Of a stretch of 64,000 bases of DNA, positions 47,358-59,658 are shown in pieces. How positions within the stretch are numbered: the first letter of the stretch is position 1; every line of letters begins with the position of its first letter. The stretch spans positions 312,501-376,500 of the forward strand of contig NC_084922.1 in NCBI RefSeq assembly GCF_958298935.1. Reading direction: 5' to 3'. The translations under genes and the position numbers were made by a program. This stretch comes from Phragmites australis (Eukaryota; Streptophyta; Magnoliopsida; Poales; Poaceae). A model generated the notes under the pieces. The model saw only the letters and a list, made by a program, of their open reading frames with translations. It was not told the origin of the DNA and made no database searches.

Positions 47358-50300
47358 ATGCTTGAGGTGTCCACGCTGCGAAGCCCTAGCAAGGCGGATC
47401 AGCGCGGCTTCATCGGCGACCATGCCGGGTTCCCCACGTCCGCCACCGACTGCGACGACTTCATGGTCGACGACAACCTGCTCGACTACATCGACTTCAG
47501 CTGCTGCGACGTCCCGTCGTTCTTCGACGCCGACGGAGACATCCTCCCCGACCTCGAGGTCGATCCCATGGAGCTCCTCGCCGAGTTCTCGTCCCTGGAC
47601 GACTCGGCAGTGAGCCCGGCAGATGGTTGTCGAGCCCTTGGCGACGGCGGCCGCGCCGAGGCGAAGCCTCCGGACGTGAAGGAAGCGCAGAAGGAACTGT
47701 TAGTGGAAGAAAAAGATGAGAAGCGGTTGTTGGAAGATGAGAAAGATGTGGTGAAGAACGGGGATGAGATCTTGAGCGCGGTGACGACGGAGGATCATGC
47801 GGCGGCCGGGTCCGACACCAAGTTGTCAGGGTCGGCAGAGGGACACAGCAAGAAGAAGCCGTCGACGTCGGCCAAGAACTCCCACGGCAAGCGGAAGGTG
47901 AAGGTACTAACACACCTACTAGCCCTAGATATGTATCACAGCAAATAATTAAGCACCACATCATCCACATGCAGTTTGAGCTAGCACAGGAAAATACAAC
48001 AAAAGCTCACTCATGTTTGAATCTTGCACTGGTTAATTAGGACAAAAAAAAGGCAGGACACATAATTTTTTCACAAAACATGCGAGAGATAATTCAGATC
48101 TGACTCAACAACGTCATCATGAGAAAATCCGTAGGAGACCTAGCAGCACAATGGCCTTGGCCTTGCATGGAGCGTACACCTGGTCCCAGTACTTGCGGCC
48201 TGCAGAGCAAGCCACTGGCATCTTAGATGACTCGGCTGCTGCTAGATCTTTTTCTCGACTTGGGTATGTAGGTATGGAGCTTTACACCGAAGTGTTCCTG
48301 GGAAATGAATAGGGCCATGGGAATCCCCGTGTTGCTCCCTTTTCCGGGCGGATGGAGATGGATCTTGGCAGGGTTGGATGAAAGATCTTGACACTGCAGG
48401 CCAGCCGGGGTCACGGGATCGACCAAGCCAAGCATGCTGCATGAATATACCAACAAACAGTAGCTGCAATGCATGCTCTCTGCTCCTTTCTATCTCCTTT
48501 TTCCGGCCGGGACAAGTTGCTCAGTCCTGTCTTTGCTACACCATATGCAGCTAGCTAGGATAAAATCTAAGGCTTTTCCGGCTCAAGGATTGCATATGTT
48601 TATATCCGGCCCATCGGATTCAGAACTAGATGTTTTTTGTTTCTTAGATGTGAACTAGCTAATGTGTGTTCCTGATATATAAAGGTGGATTGGACGCCGG
48701 AGTTGCACCGGAGGTTCGTGCAGGCAGTGGAGCAGCTAGGAATTGACAAGGCTGTGCCGTCCCGGATCCTGGAGATCATGGGCATCGAGTGTCTTACACG
48801 ACACAACATTGCCAGCCACCTCCAGGTACGTACCTGCGTGCTATATCTGGTGTGATTAGTCGGTTGGGTATGTAAGCATACATATACAGTCACAGCCAGA
48901 TCTGGGGAACACATATATATGGAGCATATATTGTCCATGCCAGTAATAGTACCAGAAGAGCAGTACATTGCTACATACTACTCATCACGCATGTGAATCT
49001 TTTACCTGCCAAACCAAGGCAGTACAGCAGCAGCTGGTAAAAGTGAAAGCATTTTCAAACAAGTGGCATGCATTGCAGCGAGATTAGCTAGCAGCGTACG
49101 TACACCATGCATGCATTGGGCATTGCATGTCAATGGCATCGTTGGATTTATTCCTCTGCCCAAACCGTGCAAAGGGGAGACGCCAAGCGGTGCAGACGCC
49201 GCGCCACAAACCAACGACAAGGTACGGCGCGGGCCCTGATTAGATCGTCAGCGCGCCCCCGCATGCATATGCTCTGCCACCTCCTGCATGCGATTGGACG
49301 GACGAACCACGCCCCGTCGTGCACAAATCCCCACCCCAACGAGAGGTCCAATCCTAGATCATGCAATATATATATATATATATAATATAATATAGTATGA
49401 TAAAAGCAAGATTAATGAAACCGAGGATCCGATCCTGTGCCTGTGGTGGAGACAACTAATCATATCTATCGGTTGTCATTGAGTTCGCTCGCTCGTTTTC
49501 TTCTTATTTTTGCATGTGTGCAGAAGTACCGGTCGCACAGGAAGCACCTGATGGCGCGGGAGGCGGAGGCGGCAAGCTGGGCGCAGAAGCGGCAGATGTA
49601 CGCGGCGGCTGGCACTGGAGCGCCGAGGAAGGACATGCCATTGCCAGCTGCAGGCCCGTGGGTCGTCGTGCCAACCATCGGGTTCCCGCCGCCGGGTGCG
49701 CCCACGACGATGGTGCAGCCTCCGGCGCCGTTCGGCCGGCCGCTGCACGTGTGGGGCCACCCACCCACCGCGGTCGACGCAGCAGCGCCGCCCGCAATGC
49801 TGCCTGTGTGGCCGCGGCACCTGGCGCCACCCCGGCCGCTACCGTCGTGGGCGCACCCGCCGCCGGTGGACCCGGCGTACTGGCACCAGCAGTATAACGT
49901 GCGTGCTCCTCTGCTACCTTCCCGCTTGCCCTGCATTGCATTGCATGTGACTCCTCTAGCTTTCAGCTCACCTCACTTTTAGCAGCTTGGCTGTATGTAT
50001 GTACGCATGCAATAGTCAATCGATGCAACTCTGCCAGCTAATTAATCTACCGTTCTCTCCTCGGTGCATGCTGCAGGCGGCCAGGAAGTGGGGCCCACAG
50101 GCAGTGACACAAGGGACACCCTGCGTACCGCCGCCGATGCCTCCTGCCGTAATGGTAAACTCTACTCCTAAGTCCTAATTACTGCAACTTGCATCATATC
50201 GCATGTACTGCCGCAACAATCGCTCCTGCTAATAAGAGATGTTGGTCCATGCGTAATGCAGAGGTTTCCTGCGCCGCCGGTGCCGGGGATGATGCCGCAC

Positions 50301-50674
50301 CCCATGTATAGACCGATGATCTCTCCGCCGCCGCCACCGCAGAGCAGCAAGCTCGCCGGCTTGCAGCTGCAGCTCGACGCCCACCCGGTATGCATTGTCC
50401 TATATATTGCCTCCGATCCAATCATCTTGACACTAGCTATTTCTTGATTAATCTCAGAGATAACAGTTGATTAATTCTTTGGTGCATGGATTAATATATG
50501 CAGTCCAAGGAGAGCATCGACGCAGCCATTGGAGATGTTTTAGTGAAGCCATGGCTGCCGCTTCCCCTCGGGCTGAAGCCGCCCTCGCTGGACAGTGTCA
50601 TGTCGGAGCTGCAGAAGCAAGGCATACCAAAGGTCCCACCGGCGGCGTTGACGAGCGGCAGCGCCGGCAACTGA
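47358..50674 (+). CDS. GLK2: GOLDEN2-like GARP transcription factor GLK2
   Basis: Nuclear transcription factor that switches on chlorophyll-synthesis and light-harvesting genes and drives chloroplast development. Six exons join in frame with GT-AG borders: 47358-47903, 48685-48825, 49524-49898, 50077-50154, 50262-50387, 50504-50674, giving 478 aa. The start MLEVSTLRS matches grass G2/GLK2 proteins; an in-frame extension upstream lacks an ATG. Acidic N-terminus with [13 protein letters not shown] and [12 protein letters not shown]; basic KKKPS/KRKVK; GARP DNA-binding domain about 183-237 ([19 protein letters not shown] to [12 protein letters not shown]); AREAEA at 240-245; Pro-rich region; C-terminal GCT box with [20 protein letters not shown] and [15 protein letters not shown], used for dimerisation in known GLKs. 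No breaks. GLK1 is less likely because grass GLK1 has a different N-terminus. Confidence 0.97.
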
Positions 50675-51513
50675 TCGATCGGTCTCCACCTCTCGCCGAC
50701 GACGACGGATGCATGCATGGAAGCACTTTCATGCACGCTTTTTCTCGATCGATGGCACAACTCGTCGACATGTATGCCAACCTGTACTATACGCACGTAC
50801 GTATGATCCATCGATCGATGTACGCCCGTGCGCTGTGTAGATTAGTAGTAGTAGTGTTGTATCATGGCTTGACATCTCTGTTTCTTTTTTTCTCTCAATT
50901 ACGCACTGGTGAGCTAGGTCTATTTGAGGGTTAGTTGTGTGTATTTCTAAGATGCCACGGAATCTATCAATAATAACCAAATAACACTCTGTTCTGCCTC
51001 CTATTGTCGATGGTGTGCTTATTATCAGGAAACTTTGATCGTTTGTGGACCTGCGTGCTTCATGCGATTTGTTTGGTTACTGACTTGCTTGCTGGTAAAC
51101 GAAATTCCAAGATGCTTTAAGACTGAGGGGAAGCAAAGTGATTGTGTATTCAATTACAGTAATTTTTTTATGTCATGGCCTCAATTAAATGATGTGTACT
51201 ACAACATCAAATGGCTCAAGTTCAATTAAACTGTATATCAGGCATCTCTCTCAAGGCAGCAACCATAGTCATCCCTGACAATTGAGACGCCACATGGCTG
51301 TTCAGTGTGAACTCTACAACCCTGAAGGGCTTGTTTGGAATATAGGAATGATTTATTTTTAAATTTTTATAGGATTGGAATCCTATAATAATAATAAGTT
51401 TTGGATTATGTAGGTACAAAATTCTTTCTATGCTAGTGCAAACAGGCTCTATAGAAACATTAGGGATTCTCTCAAAACAAAATAATACAACATATTGTAG
51501 GAGGGGCAAAACT
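50675..51513. other. GLK2 3' region and a MITE-like unit
   Basis: GLK2 3' UTR sequence followed by a spacer. 51326-51452 has inverted ends GGGCTTGTTTG / CAAACAGGCTC around an AT-rich middle containing TAGGATTGGAATCCTATAA, so it is probably a small MITE. No matching target duplication was found. Confidence 0.4.
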
Positions 51514-54510
51514 TCAGCAGTTTCGAGTCTCAACTGAAACATAGAACAGTGTTGATTCTTTCTGCTTCTCAAACCCCGCCAGAACAAACTTCACGATGTT
51601 AAGATAGCTTTGCGACTTGGAGATAAACAGAAACAACGCGCTGAAAGGCAAGGCCAGCGCTTCATATAGCGACTCAACTTCTTTGATGATTCTTCGTTTC
51701 CTGAAGGACTGTACAGGCATGCTCCCTGGAGAACTGTGCTTTCGTCTTCTTTCTTCTTTACGGTTCTCTGATTCAATCATAGTATGCCTTAAGTTGCCTG
51801 CCTTGTAGATTGGCTTTGGTAGGTGTCTATGCCTGCAGTAACAAACCAAAGAGGCAACTTTAGCAAACTAATCTTAAGAGAGGCAAGAGTCTGCCTATCG
51901 ATGACTTGAATAAACTCAATAGAAAATTAGAGATCATCTCTGAAGTAGGAATTCTCCATGTCAGCAAAGAGTAGCTTACCGCACAATCCGCTTGACTTCT
52001 GGAAGGTGCTTATACCGCTCCTTGACAGCACCTAGGTATTCTTGCTTTTTGCGCTCCCTTGGAAGAAGCTGCAAAAGAGATTTGTTGACAATCACATACC
52101 AGACCCAACATGAAAATGTTAAACAAAAGTCTTAGAAAATTTTTAGTATGCGGAAAACGAAAGATAAACTGACAATGAGCAGTAAGACAAACTTGTTCGT
52201 TGTGTAAAACTTGCGACTCCCAGTTATTCTGAAACTTTGGACTTCCACAGCCGAATATTTGTATCATCACTTCCAGAGACTATATAGGTCCTGCCATAGG
52301 TGTACTTACACAAAACACCCTTTAAAGAAATATGGTAAATTGGTTCAAATCTGACAGTAATCTTCACGGTAAATAGCAGAAGATTATCTTTTAGCAAAAA
52401 GACGCAAAGAATTGAAATACCATAAAGGAAAGTGTAATAGATAAACAGGGAGTAGAGGAGGGGGTATCTGAAGAAAAAATTGCTCAGGGAATCACCTTCG
52501 CAGCTATACCTATTCTGAAAAAATGCAGAGAAGAAAATTTTGCTGGCAAATATAAGCTGAACTAACTGATCAGCAAAATTCAAAGTTCAAAGACAACGCA
52601 GGTTGCAAAGGGACTTGATGTATTAGTTCAAAATGGTTGGGTCGACAAGACTAGCCTGGAACTCATTGACACTGAACTATTTTCTGAAACTACAGACAGC
52701 GAAATTCAGTCCAAGCATACCCCATTTTGGAACCCATATATACACGTTAACTGGTCTCCCACAGTCCCACTAAACTGATTCACTTAGTATTCACGAACAC
52801 AGTGATATCGAGTGCAATTTATTCATGGCAACATACAAAAATGATTGAACACCTAAAAAGGGGCAAAATTGAAGTTCCACATAAAAACCCAGTCTAATTT
52901 TTGGTCTAAGAATGAGGCAGTGGCGGATCCAGTGCCAGAGCGCTGGGTAGGCATCGATTAGGCTTTTTCTTTTTTTTCGTTTTTTTTAATGAACCGTGGG
53001 CTAGATCACATACTAAATTAAACTTGGATCAGATCTCAGGGTAGTCCCAGACCCACCTGGACTACCCTCTGGGTCCGCCACTGGAATGAGGGCACCAATG
53101 GTAACCTAAACATCCAAATATCTTTCAAGTTGAATTTCGTTGGATCATAACAGAATTAGAAGATGAGAAATGGAAGTTAGTCTGAGCAAGAGAAGAATAC
53201 AGTGAGAGTTCACTAGAACCAGCTACGAGGCCCAGGCTAGAATCAACTCAGGCAAATAATCTCAGTTAGTATCACGCTAAGGCCCAAACTAAAAAGTCAG
53301 AACATCAAAATGTTGTGGTTGCATGATATAAGTTATTAATTGATTTAGTTTATTAGTTTGCCAAAGGAGGAAATAAGATTGTGCAAAGACACTCGACAAG
53401 ATAAAGCCTGGTCCAGAAGTAGGAAATTACCCCCATCCATGGAACCAGAAAATATTGCTTTCAAATGATTGGGGTTCTTCGCCATGCACGATACGGCATG
53501 AATATGCCCGTACATTGCTCCAATAAATGGCTTTGCAAATATCTACAAAAGGAAAGCAGTAAAATCCTCATTATAATAAAAAGCAACGAACAAAACATGA
53601 ATGAAGAGAAAGACGAAGAGATATACCTTCTCTAACTTTGCGGTATTAAGTGCCCGACTGTACTCAACAGCTTTCTCTTGCATATGAAGTCCTGGATCGT
53701 AATTGCGGAATACTTTCTGTTGATAGGAACAAGTGAGGTTAGGGATGTCAGTGGTTGGGAAAAGTGTAATTTCAGGCCTGATCGCCCGAGTAAGCAATCA
53801 CGCAGTCTTCCAAAAACTCCAACCAAGTGCTGGCAGTGGAATTAAAAAAAGTAGCTAAAAGTTATGCACATACTTCATTTGGAAAATGTATGCTGAAGAT
53901 TTTAAGTTATATGCCCTATAAAGCTAGCGTGCTAAACCAACAAACTGCCATCTTAGTTTGTAAATATTGATTGATGCAGATGTTTGATGTCTAAGAAAGC
54001 AAAGCTAGTAATTTTGGCCCCGAATCCCCAATGGAAACTGAACTAGAAGAAACATATTGAACTCTGCACGATGGCGCTTTAAGTGTCAAACAGGCTGAAG
54101 CAGCAATGAGCTTCAATACAAGAGGAACAGAAGTTGGACAAATGGGGGATCAAATTGGAATTGACCTCTCAAAAATTACAACTACAACAAATCTGGACTG
54201 TTCCGCAAACAGTACTGAGTACATAATTATGGAGACACGCTCGATGCTTAGAGAGAGAGAGAGAGCAGATTGCAACCCTACAGTTACTACCGTGCAATAC
54301 TAGTACCAAGGTATGGCAAGTTGACAGCATCACTCTCTGACATAGGAGAAAGCAAACGAACGAATTCGACGCGCTGCTACGACGAGCAAACTCAGCAATA
54401 GCAACGCAGGAATCGGAATCACGATGAGATTCGCCTACCTGCAAGTCCTGGCTGCGCTCGCGCGTGAAGTCGTCGGTGGAGCGTGATATCACCTTCACCT
54501 TCACCTTCAT
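51514..54510 (-). pseudogene. DCAF13/SOF1-like WD40 gene, broken
   Basis: The intact family member is a nucleolar WD40 protein of the small-subunit processome (18S rRNA maturation) and a CUL4 adaptor. Here the 5' exons look normal: 54510-54439 (MKVKVKVISRSTDDFTRERS), 53716-53627 (KVFRNYDPGLHMQEKAVEYS) and 53542-53431 (AKPFIGAMYGHIHAVSCMAK). The 3' part keeps the last WD repeat (SGSDDTNIRLWKSKVSE) and the Sof1 tail: 52068-51980 (LLPRERKKQEYLGAVKERYK) and 51832 onward (RHLPKPIYKAGNLRHTMIES). Between 53430 and about 52320 the central WD repeats, some 250 residues, are missing. A one-base deletion sits near 52300 (VFC.KYTYG) and the codon after SKVSE is TAA where family members have Gln. The normal stop after RRIIKEVE is also gone, extending the frame to 51514. 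An intact copy should exist elsewhere. Confidence 0.82.
52918..53083. mobile_element. hAT-type MITE, 166 bp
   Basis: Inverted ends CAGTGGCGGATCCAG and CTGGGTCCGCCACTG with an exact 8-base target duplication GAATGAGG (52910-52917, 53084-53091). Subterminal CCTGGACTACC-like arms; no coding capacity. It sits in the part of the WD40 pseudogene from which exons are missing. Confidence 0.92.
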
Positions 54511-54753
54511 CCCGCCCGCGTAGTAGACGAGGCAGAAGAGTAGTTGGCGAGGAGAAACGGCCGCGGAAGCTAGGGTTTTGCACCGCCGCCGCCGCCGCCG
54601 TGGAACATGATCACAATATAAATCAGACTGAGCCTTGCCGGCCCACGATCGGGAATGGACGGCCCAGATTGATTCCCTCTTTGGAATTACAGAATTGCCA
54701 CTGCAGCACAAGGTGACCGACCGGAAACCCCCATCTCCTCCTCCACCACCACT
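54511..54753. promoter_or_regulatory. Shared 243-base divergent promoter
   Basis: The start codons of the WD40 pseudogene (minus) and the NFD6-like gene (plus) are only 243 bases apart, head to head. The interval has a (GCC/CGC)n tract (54583-54599) and a GGCCCA pair (GGCCCACGATC near 54639, GGCCCAGATT near 54661), motifs common in plant promoters of ribosome and mitochondrial protein genes. Confidence 0.5.
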
Positions 54754-55983
54754 ATGGCCGCCGCCGCCAGGTCGCTGCTCCGCTCGTCGGCCTCCCTTCT
54801 CCGCGCTGCCCCGGCGAGATCCTCCGCCTCGTCATCTGCGACGCGGCCGTCTCTTCGGCGCGCGTTGGCTGCTCCCCCTCGCCTCCTCAGGTACGGCCCG
54901 GCCCGGCCCGGCCCACCGCTCTTCTCTTCCCCTCTTAACAAGCAAGATACTGGTGGTGATGGCGTTGTTCTTTGCGCAGGTCGCCCGTCGAGGCCAGCTT
55001 CTGCGTGGAGTCGCTGCTGCCGCTGCACAGCGCCACCGCCGCCGCGCGGATGACGTCCATGCTCGCTGTTCCTGCCCGAGGCCTCGGCTGGCTCACCCAA
55101 GGTAAAAAAGTAAAAACCAAAGCTACTCTCTGGTATTCGAAGATAACAATGCTTTAACCTGCCATAGTTGTTGGCATTGTCCAAATAAGAACATGTAACT
55201 GTACTGACCTTGCTAAACATTTTACTCCATTCCTTTTAAACATCCATATCTAGTGTTATCACTTCAATCTTAGATGCAATGCACAATTCTCTGCCATTTC
55301 TCTGCGTTTAGTCTGATGTATGTCATCTCATGTGGGCATCATTTTTTCTTTTTGGGTGAATGTTGGCATCATTCACCGGTCCTGTTTCTAGTTTGTTTGA
55401 TGAAAGAGAAACATTTTTGTTTTTCTCTCAATTTTTCTTGTTGTAAGACCAGACGAAACTAGATGAAGAGCAACTGGGGCAAGGTGACCACTAGAATATC
55501 TCCACCATTTTGTTGAAGTCTTAGGACCTTACATGATTACCAAACCTTGTTGTGATATGTGAGTAAAAAGGTTGATTTGCTTATGAATGAAACAGCCTGT
55601 TGTGCATAAACCATAATCTTTTTCAAGTCATCACACAGTTCTTAAAAATTATGTAAATAACTTCCTGTTTTTCAAAAGAATACATAGAAATGGTGGATAG
55701 TGATTACTGTACAAAAATTCATGTCTTATTGAACCTTCAGTATAATGTATTAAAAATCAGGAGGACAGTAGTTTATTGCATTGGAGGATGTATTACTAAA
55801 TACGGTGTGAAGACTCCTAATTTTGCTTGGAAAAAAGGACAATCCTAAGGTTGCAACCTGACCTACTGGGAAAACCAACTTAGACAACTAACATCGGTGA
55901 TGTTAAATATGTGTTCTTGAATATGTAGACCTATTGTGATGAATTGATATTGTTGGACAACAGCTGAAACTGATGGAGTATGA
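54754..55983 (+). CDS. NFD6: NUCLEAR FUSION DEFECTIVE 6-like small organelle protein
   Basis: Small protein of the NFD6 family; the Arabidopsis member is mitochondrial and needed for polar nuclear fusion in the female gametophyte. Its molecular role is not settled. Three exons, GT-AG: 54754-54890, 54980-55101, 55964-55983; 92 aa. Residues 1-45 are Arg/Ser/Ala-rich, typical of a mitochondrial presequence ([20 protein letters not shown]). The conserved core follows: [40 protein letters not shown]. The last exon is only 20 bases coding (ETDGV then TGA) and its 862-base intron makes it the least certain part; alternative 3' exons are known in this family. It shares a divergent promoter with the WD40 pseudogene. 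Confidence 0.85.
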
Positions 55984-56446
55984 TGCTGGCGCCATAGGAA
56001 CAAGGAGATCACTGGTGTTTGAAGCTCTTCTGTGATCCTGCTGGAGTTGACAAAAAAGGAAGTATGCTTTTCTCTGTATCTGAACTACGATGATGACTTA
56101 ATAAACAATTTTGGATGTTGCTCGGCCTTTGTTTTTGCCTTTTCGTTGACTAGAATCCTCAATCCTCATGTAATGAAAACTATGGCATGATCTAAATGTT
56201 TGCGATGCTAGATATTGTAGTGGAATCATAAAACTTCACTCATCATTTTTTGGTTTGGTTTCTTCGGCATGATTTGTGATTGAAATGCTTGCAAGGTGCA
56301 ATTGTGTTATTTTATATCGGCAGTGCTTTGGAACATCCTTCGCCATAAAATACTTGTATCCATAATGTACCTGTGGGCACTAAATATTTTCGAACAATAT
56401 GATATCAAATAATTTACAAACAACATTCTACAAGTGCTTTGTTGTG
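55984..56446. other. 3' regions between convergent NFD6 and YSL genes
   Basis: The two genes point at each other. The interval holds the NFD6 3' UTR and, near the right side, the YSL 3' UTR on the other strand. AT-rich, no further frame of interest. Confidence 0.4.
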
Positions 56447-58940
56447 TCATCGCGGAGTTGCCAAGTCGGGTACGAAATGCTGCTGCATTTCCTTATTCTG
56501 GTAGCTAGACAGGAACTTCATGCAGATAGGCGGCTCGACTTTGAAAATCGAAAGGAACGCCATAGGCAGTGCCCAGAGACCATCTCCACAGATCAAACCT
56601 GACGCCACTACAATTCCAAGCATATTTGCAGCTTGCCTATCTGCCCTCTTCCAGATGATGAGTATCAGGCTCCCCACGAACATGTCTATGGTGAATGTTG
56701 GTCCAACAAAGAAGGGGATCGCCATGGCCATGATGTTTGGAATGCAGCCTTTCACCCTCCAGTTATTTGCCCTGGCAATTGCTTCCAGGCTATCGAAGCA
56801 CAAGGCCAGGACGAAGCAAGCTATGCAGAGCTTGATGGAGTGTTTGGGAAGTGTCTTGATTCCTTCAACACTTAGCGCTGCGATTCCGCGGTAGGCGACG
56901 GCCATGGGCGCCGCGTAGACCGATCCAGCTTCTCCCAGGTGCTCCTTGCCAACGATTTTCTGGAAGCCGAGGAAGACGAACGGGTTGATGAGGCAACCGA
57001 GCGTTGTTCCGATCACCTGGCTCGCGAACATGGACAACGGCGAGGTGAGTGTCAGGTACGCCGTCTTGAAGTCTTGCATGAGCTCCGCGGCATTACCGAT
57101 GACCACCACCACCACGCCGCAGGCCGCAAGGCCGGCGATTGCGCCACCGGATGCTTCACCTACCCATGCCCCGACGATGAAGATAGCGAGCTTGCCATAG
57201 ACGGTGCCGAGAGACCAGTCCGTGAGTCCAGAAGCATAGGAGTTGCAGAACGCAAGGAGGGGAGCCATGGCGTAGCACAAGGCGACATGGTAGTATCTGA
57301 TCTGCGGGAAGATGCGCGGGACGAAGATCGTCGAGATGGTGGCAAATATTAGGTAGCCAACAAGCGCGAAATGGGTCGGCATGTCCTCGTTCCGAAAGTT
57401 CTGGATCCTGCGCCGATCATCGAAGCTAGGAGACGACTGTTCATCAGAACCACCATCATCTGCTACACCCTTGAGACCCTTTTGTTCCTGGCTTTTTTGG
57501 TGGAAGTGGCGTGCTGCCCTGATGCTGATTGCACTCAGCTGGAATAAGGAATCCCCAAGCACCATCGAGATGCCCATGGGCACCTGTTTTATATATTGAC
57601 GAAGCACACAAGGTCAGTGAATCGCAGAGACTGAAGATATCTGATCAAGGAGTCACTGAAGAATATGTTTGTTGCAGTATCAAATGGTGCATGCTTCAAA
57701 TTTGATAGTAGAAGCGCTGAAGTCTGCTGCTAACCTTGTATCCATTGATTCCTCTGAAGCTGGTCGGCGAAGGGTCGGTGAACCATTTCCCTTGCTTGCC
57801 TTGCAGAACGGGCCAGATGATCCCCGATGAAACGACGGCTCCGAAGAGCAGCGAGAAATTTACTAGGTAAGGGCAGATCATGCCGACGCCGACGAGACTC
57901 GGGGAGAAATCAAAGTAGAATCGTTCCCTGTACGCCTTGAGTCCGAAGACAGGAAAGGCTTGGAAGCCACAGCCGTCTCCTCCCGTGTAGAACCATTGGA
58001 AGGCAGCCCACGTGAAGCTTCCAACCAGAGATTTCACCAGAGCGCGCACTTGCAATCTAATTAAGGAGAAAAAATATTATGACAATTAAAAATCGCATTA
58101 CAAATGATAAAGAAAAAGACTGTAAAACTAGATCAGAAACATTGCAAAGATGTGTTGTTTACTTTGCTGTTGCAGCCCCCTTTGGCGTGTGGAAGCTGTT
58201 GACAATGCCAGCGATAGCTGAACCAGATGGGTACATCAATTTGTAGTCCAGAATCATGATCTGCAAGGGAATGACAAAGAGAAAGAATGGAAATTTTTGA
58301 TCGAATAATATTGGCTATTCTCGGACGGGAAATGGCATCAAGATCGATCTCTCACCTTCCTCAACGGGAGCGTGCAGAACAAGCTGGAGAAGCTGATGAG
58401 GAAGAGGAAGGCCATGACCTTTCCTGTATGCAGCGTATACACATCTTTCCCTGTGCCTGTCCCGCCGGCTGATTTTGCTACCGTCTCGGTCATCGCCGGC
58501 AAGTAGGACGTGAAGCCGCCTGCACGAGCGAGTATGTATTGCGTTCAGCATGCAGTGGCCATGCACGTTGATCATCGTGCATGCGTACCGTAGAGCGACA
58601 GCGTGGCGCAGGAGATGATGCAGGTTTGGACGACGACGTTCTCCTGTCTGGTGAAGGCCTGGGTGGCCACGCCGCAGCGGCCCAGCAGCCGCGTCCACGA
58701 GCTGATCACGAAGAAGCTCAGCAGGCTCGCCGACATGTTGAGGGACGGCACCAGGCCGGTGGTCAGCCCGATCCTCATCGAGATGAAGCTGAACACGGTG
58801 CCGAGCACCACGCTCGCGGCCACCGACCGCGCCGTGACCTGCCGCCACCACGGCGGAGGCGACTGCCCCGCGAACGGCGCCTCCACCGACGGCTCCTGGT
58901 CGTCATTCCGATGGTCGGCGGCGACGTCTCCTCCTGCCAT
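56447..58940 (-). CDS. YSL1: YELLOW STRIPE-like metal-nicotianamine transporter
   Basis: Oligopeptide-transporter (OPT) family membrane protein; YSL members co-transport protons with metal-nicotianamine or metal-phytosiderophore complexes across plasma or internal membranes. Five exons, GT-AG: 58940-58589, 58519-58356, 58260-58163, 58056-57735, 57583-56447, giving 690 aa, a normal YSL length. The hydrophilic N-terminus ends in [20 protein letters not shown]; family blocks follow: [104 protein letters not shown]-like [15 protein letters not shown], then many membrane helices and [20 protein letters not shown] and [15 protein letters not shown] near the end. No breaks. The symbol YSL1 is inferred partly from position next to GLK2, as I recall for rice; metal and ligand specificity cannot be told from sequence. 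Confidence 0.9.
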
Positions 58941-59416
58941 GTTTCTTTCTTGAGATGTGTATCTGTGTTGCGCTTGCCAGGCCTTTGGCCCGTAGCCTCT
59001 AACCGGCCCCCGACATAAGCATGGCTTTTTTTGGGCGTCATGTAGCTAGATTGGTGGGCTGACAACCACAAGGTCCTCCTTTCTTGGCCATAAGATTGTT
59101 ACGACAACTTGTTAATGGCAATCATCATTAACAAAGGAAGAAACACGCGAACAAACAGTCAAAAACGTTGCTTGTGCAACAGCCAATTGCCTGTCACAAC
59201 AGCTGACAGTGACACGATTTGTTTGAGCTCTATGTAGAATTGAAGTGAAAATCCAGCCTATTGTTGCCATTCTGGAGACATCCAGTTTTGAAGAATACTT
59301 ATTATCGACTGTGGGACCAAAGTAACGAGTACTGAATTTATACTGCCGATGAACAAGGGGAAAAGATGCAGACGAGGAGGCACATACATACACCAAGTAG
59401 ATAATTACTATTTATT

Positions 59417-59499
59417 ATTCATCCACTGAGGCAAGTGAACCACGACACTTGCTTATTCATCCACTGAGGCAAGTGCACCAAGACACTTGCTTATTCATG
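59417..59499. repeat. 38-base tandem repeat with internal hairpin
   Basis: Units start ATTCATCCACTGAGGCAAG at 59417 and 59455 and a partial third copy starts at 59493, exact 38-base spacing. Each unit holds GCAAGTG...CACTTGC, able to fold. It lies 160-240 bases past the aminotransferase stop codon, probably in or near its 3' UTR. Confidence 0.85.
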
Positions 59500-59658
59500 C
59501 ATCGATCACACCACACGCAACAACTAAAAATCAAGACTTGCCGACTTATTTCAGTGGATCGGAGTCACCTCTCTCCCTGTCTTTCTGACACAAGAATCAC
59601 CACCAGAAAGATGAAAGACGATGGCCTCTGTCTGGCATCAATCAATTCAGGTCCTCGA

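Noticed and set aside
51100..51240. Additional short coding gene downstream of GLK2
   Set aside because: The frame at 51035-51229 is short, AT-rich and without any recognisable feature.
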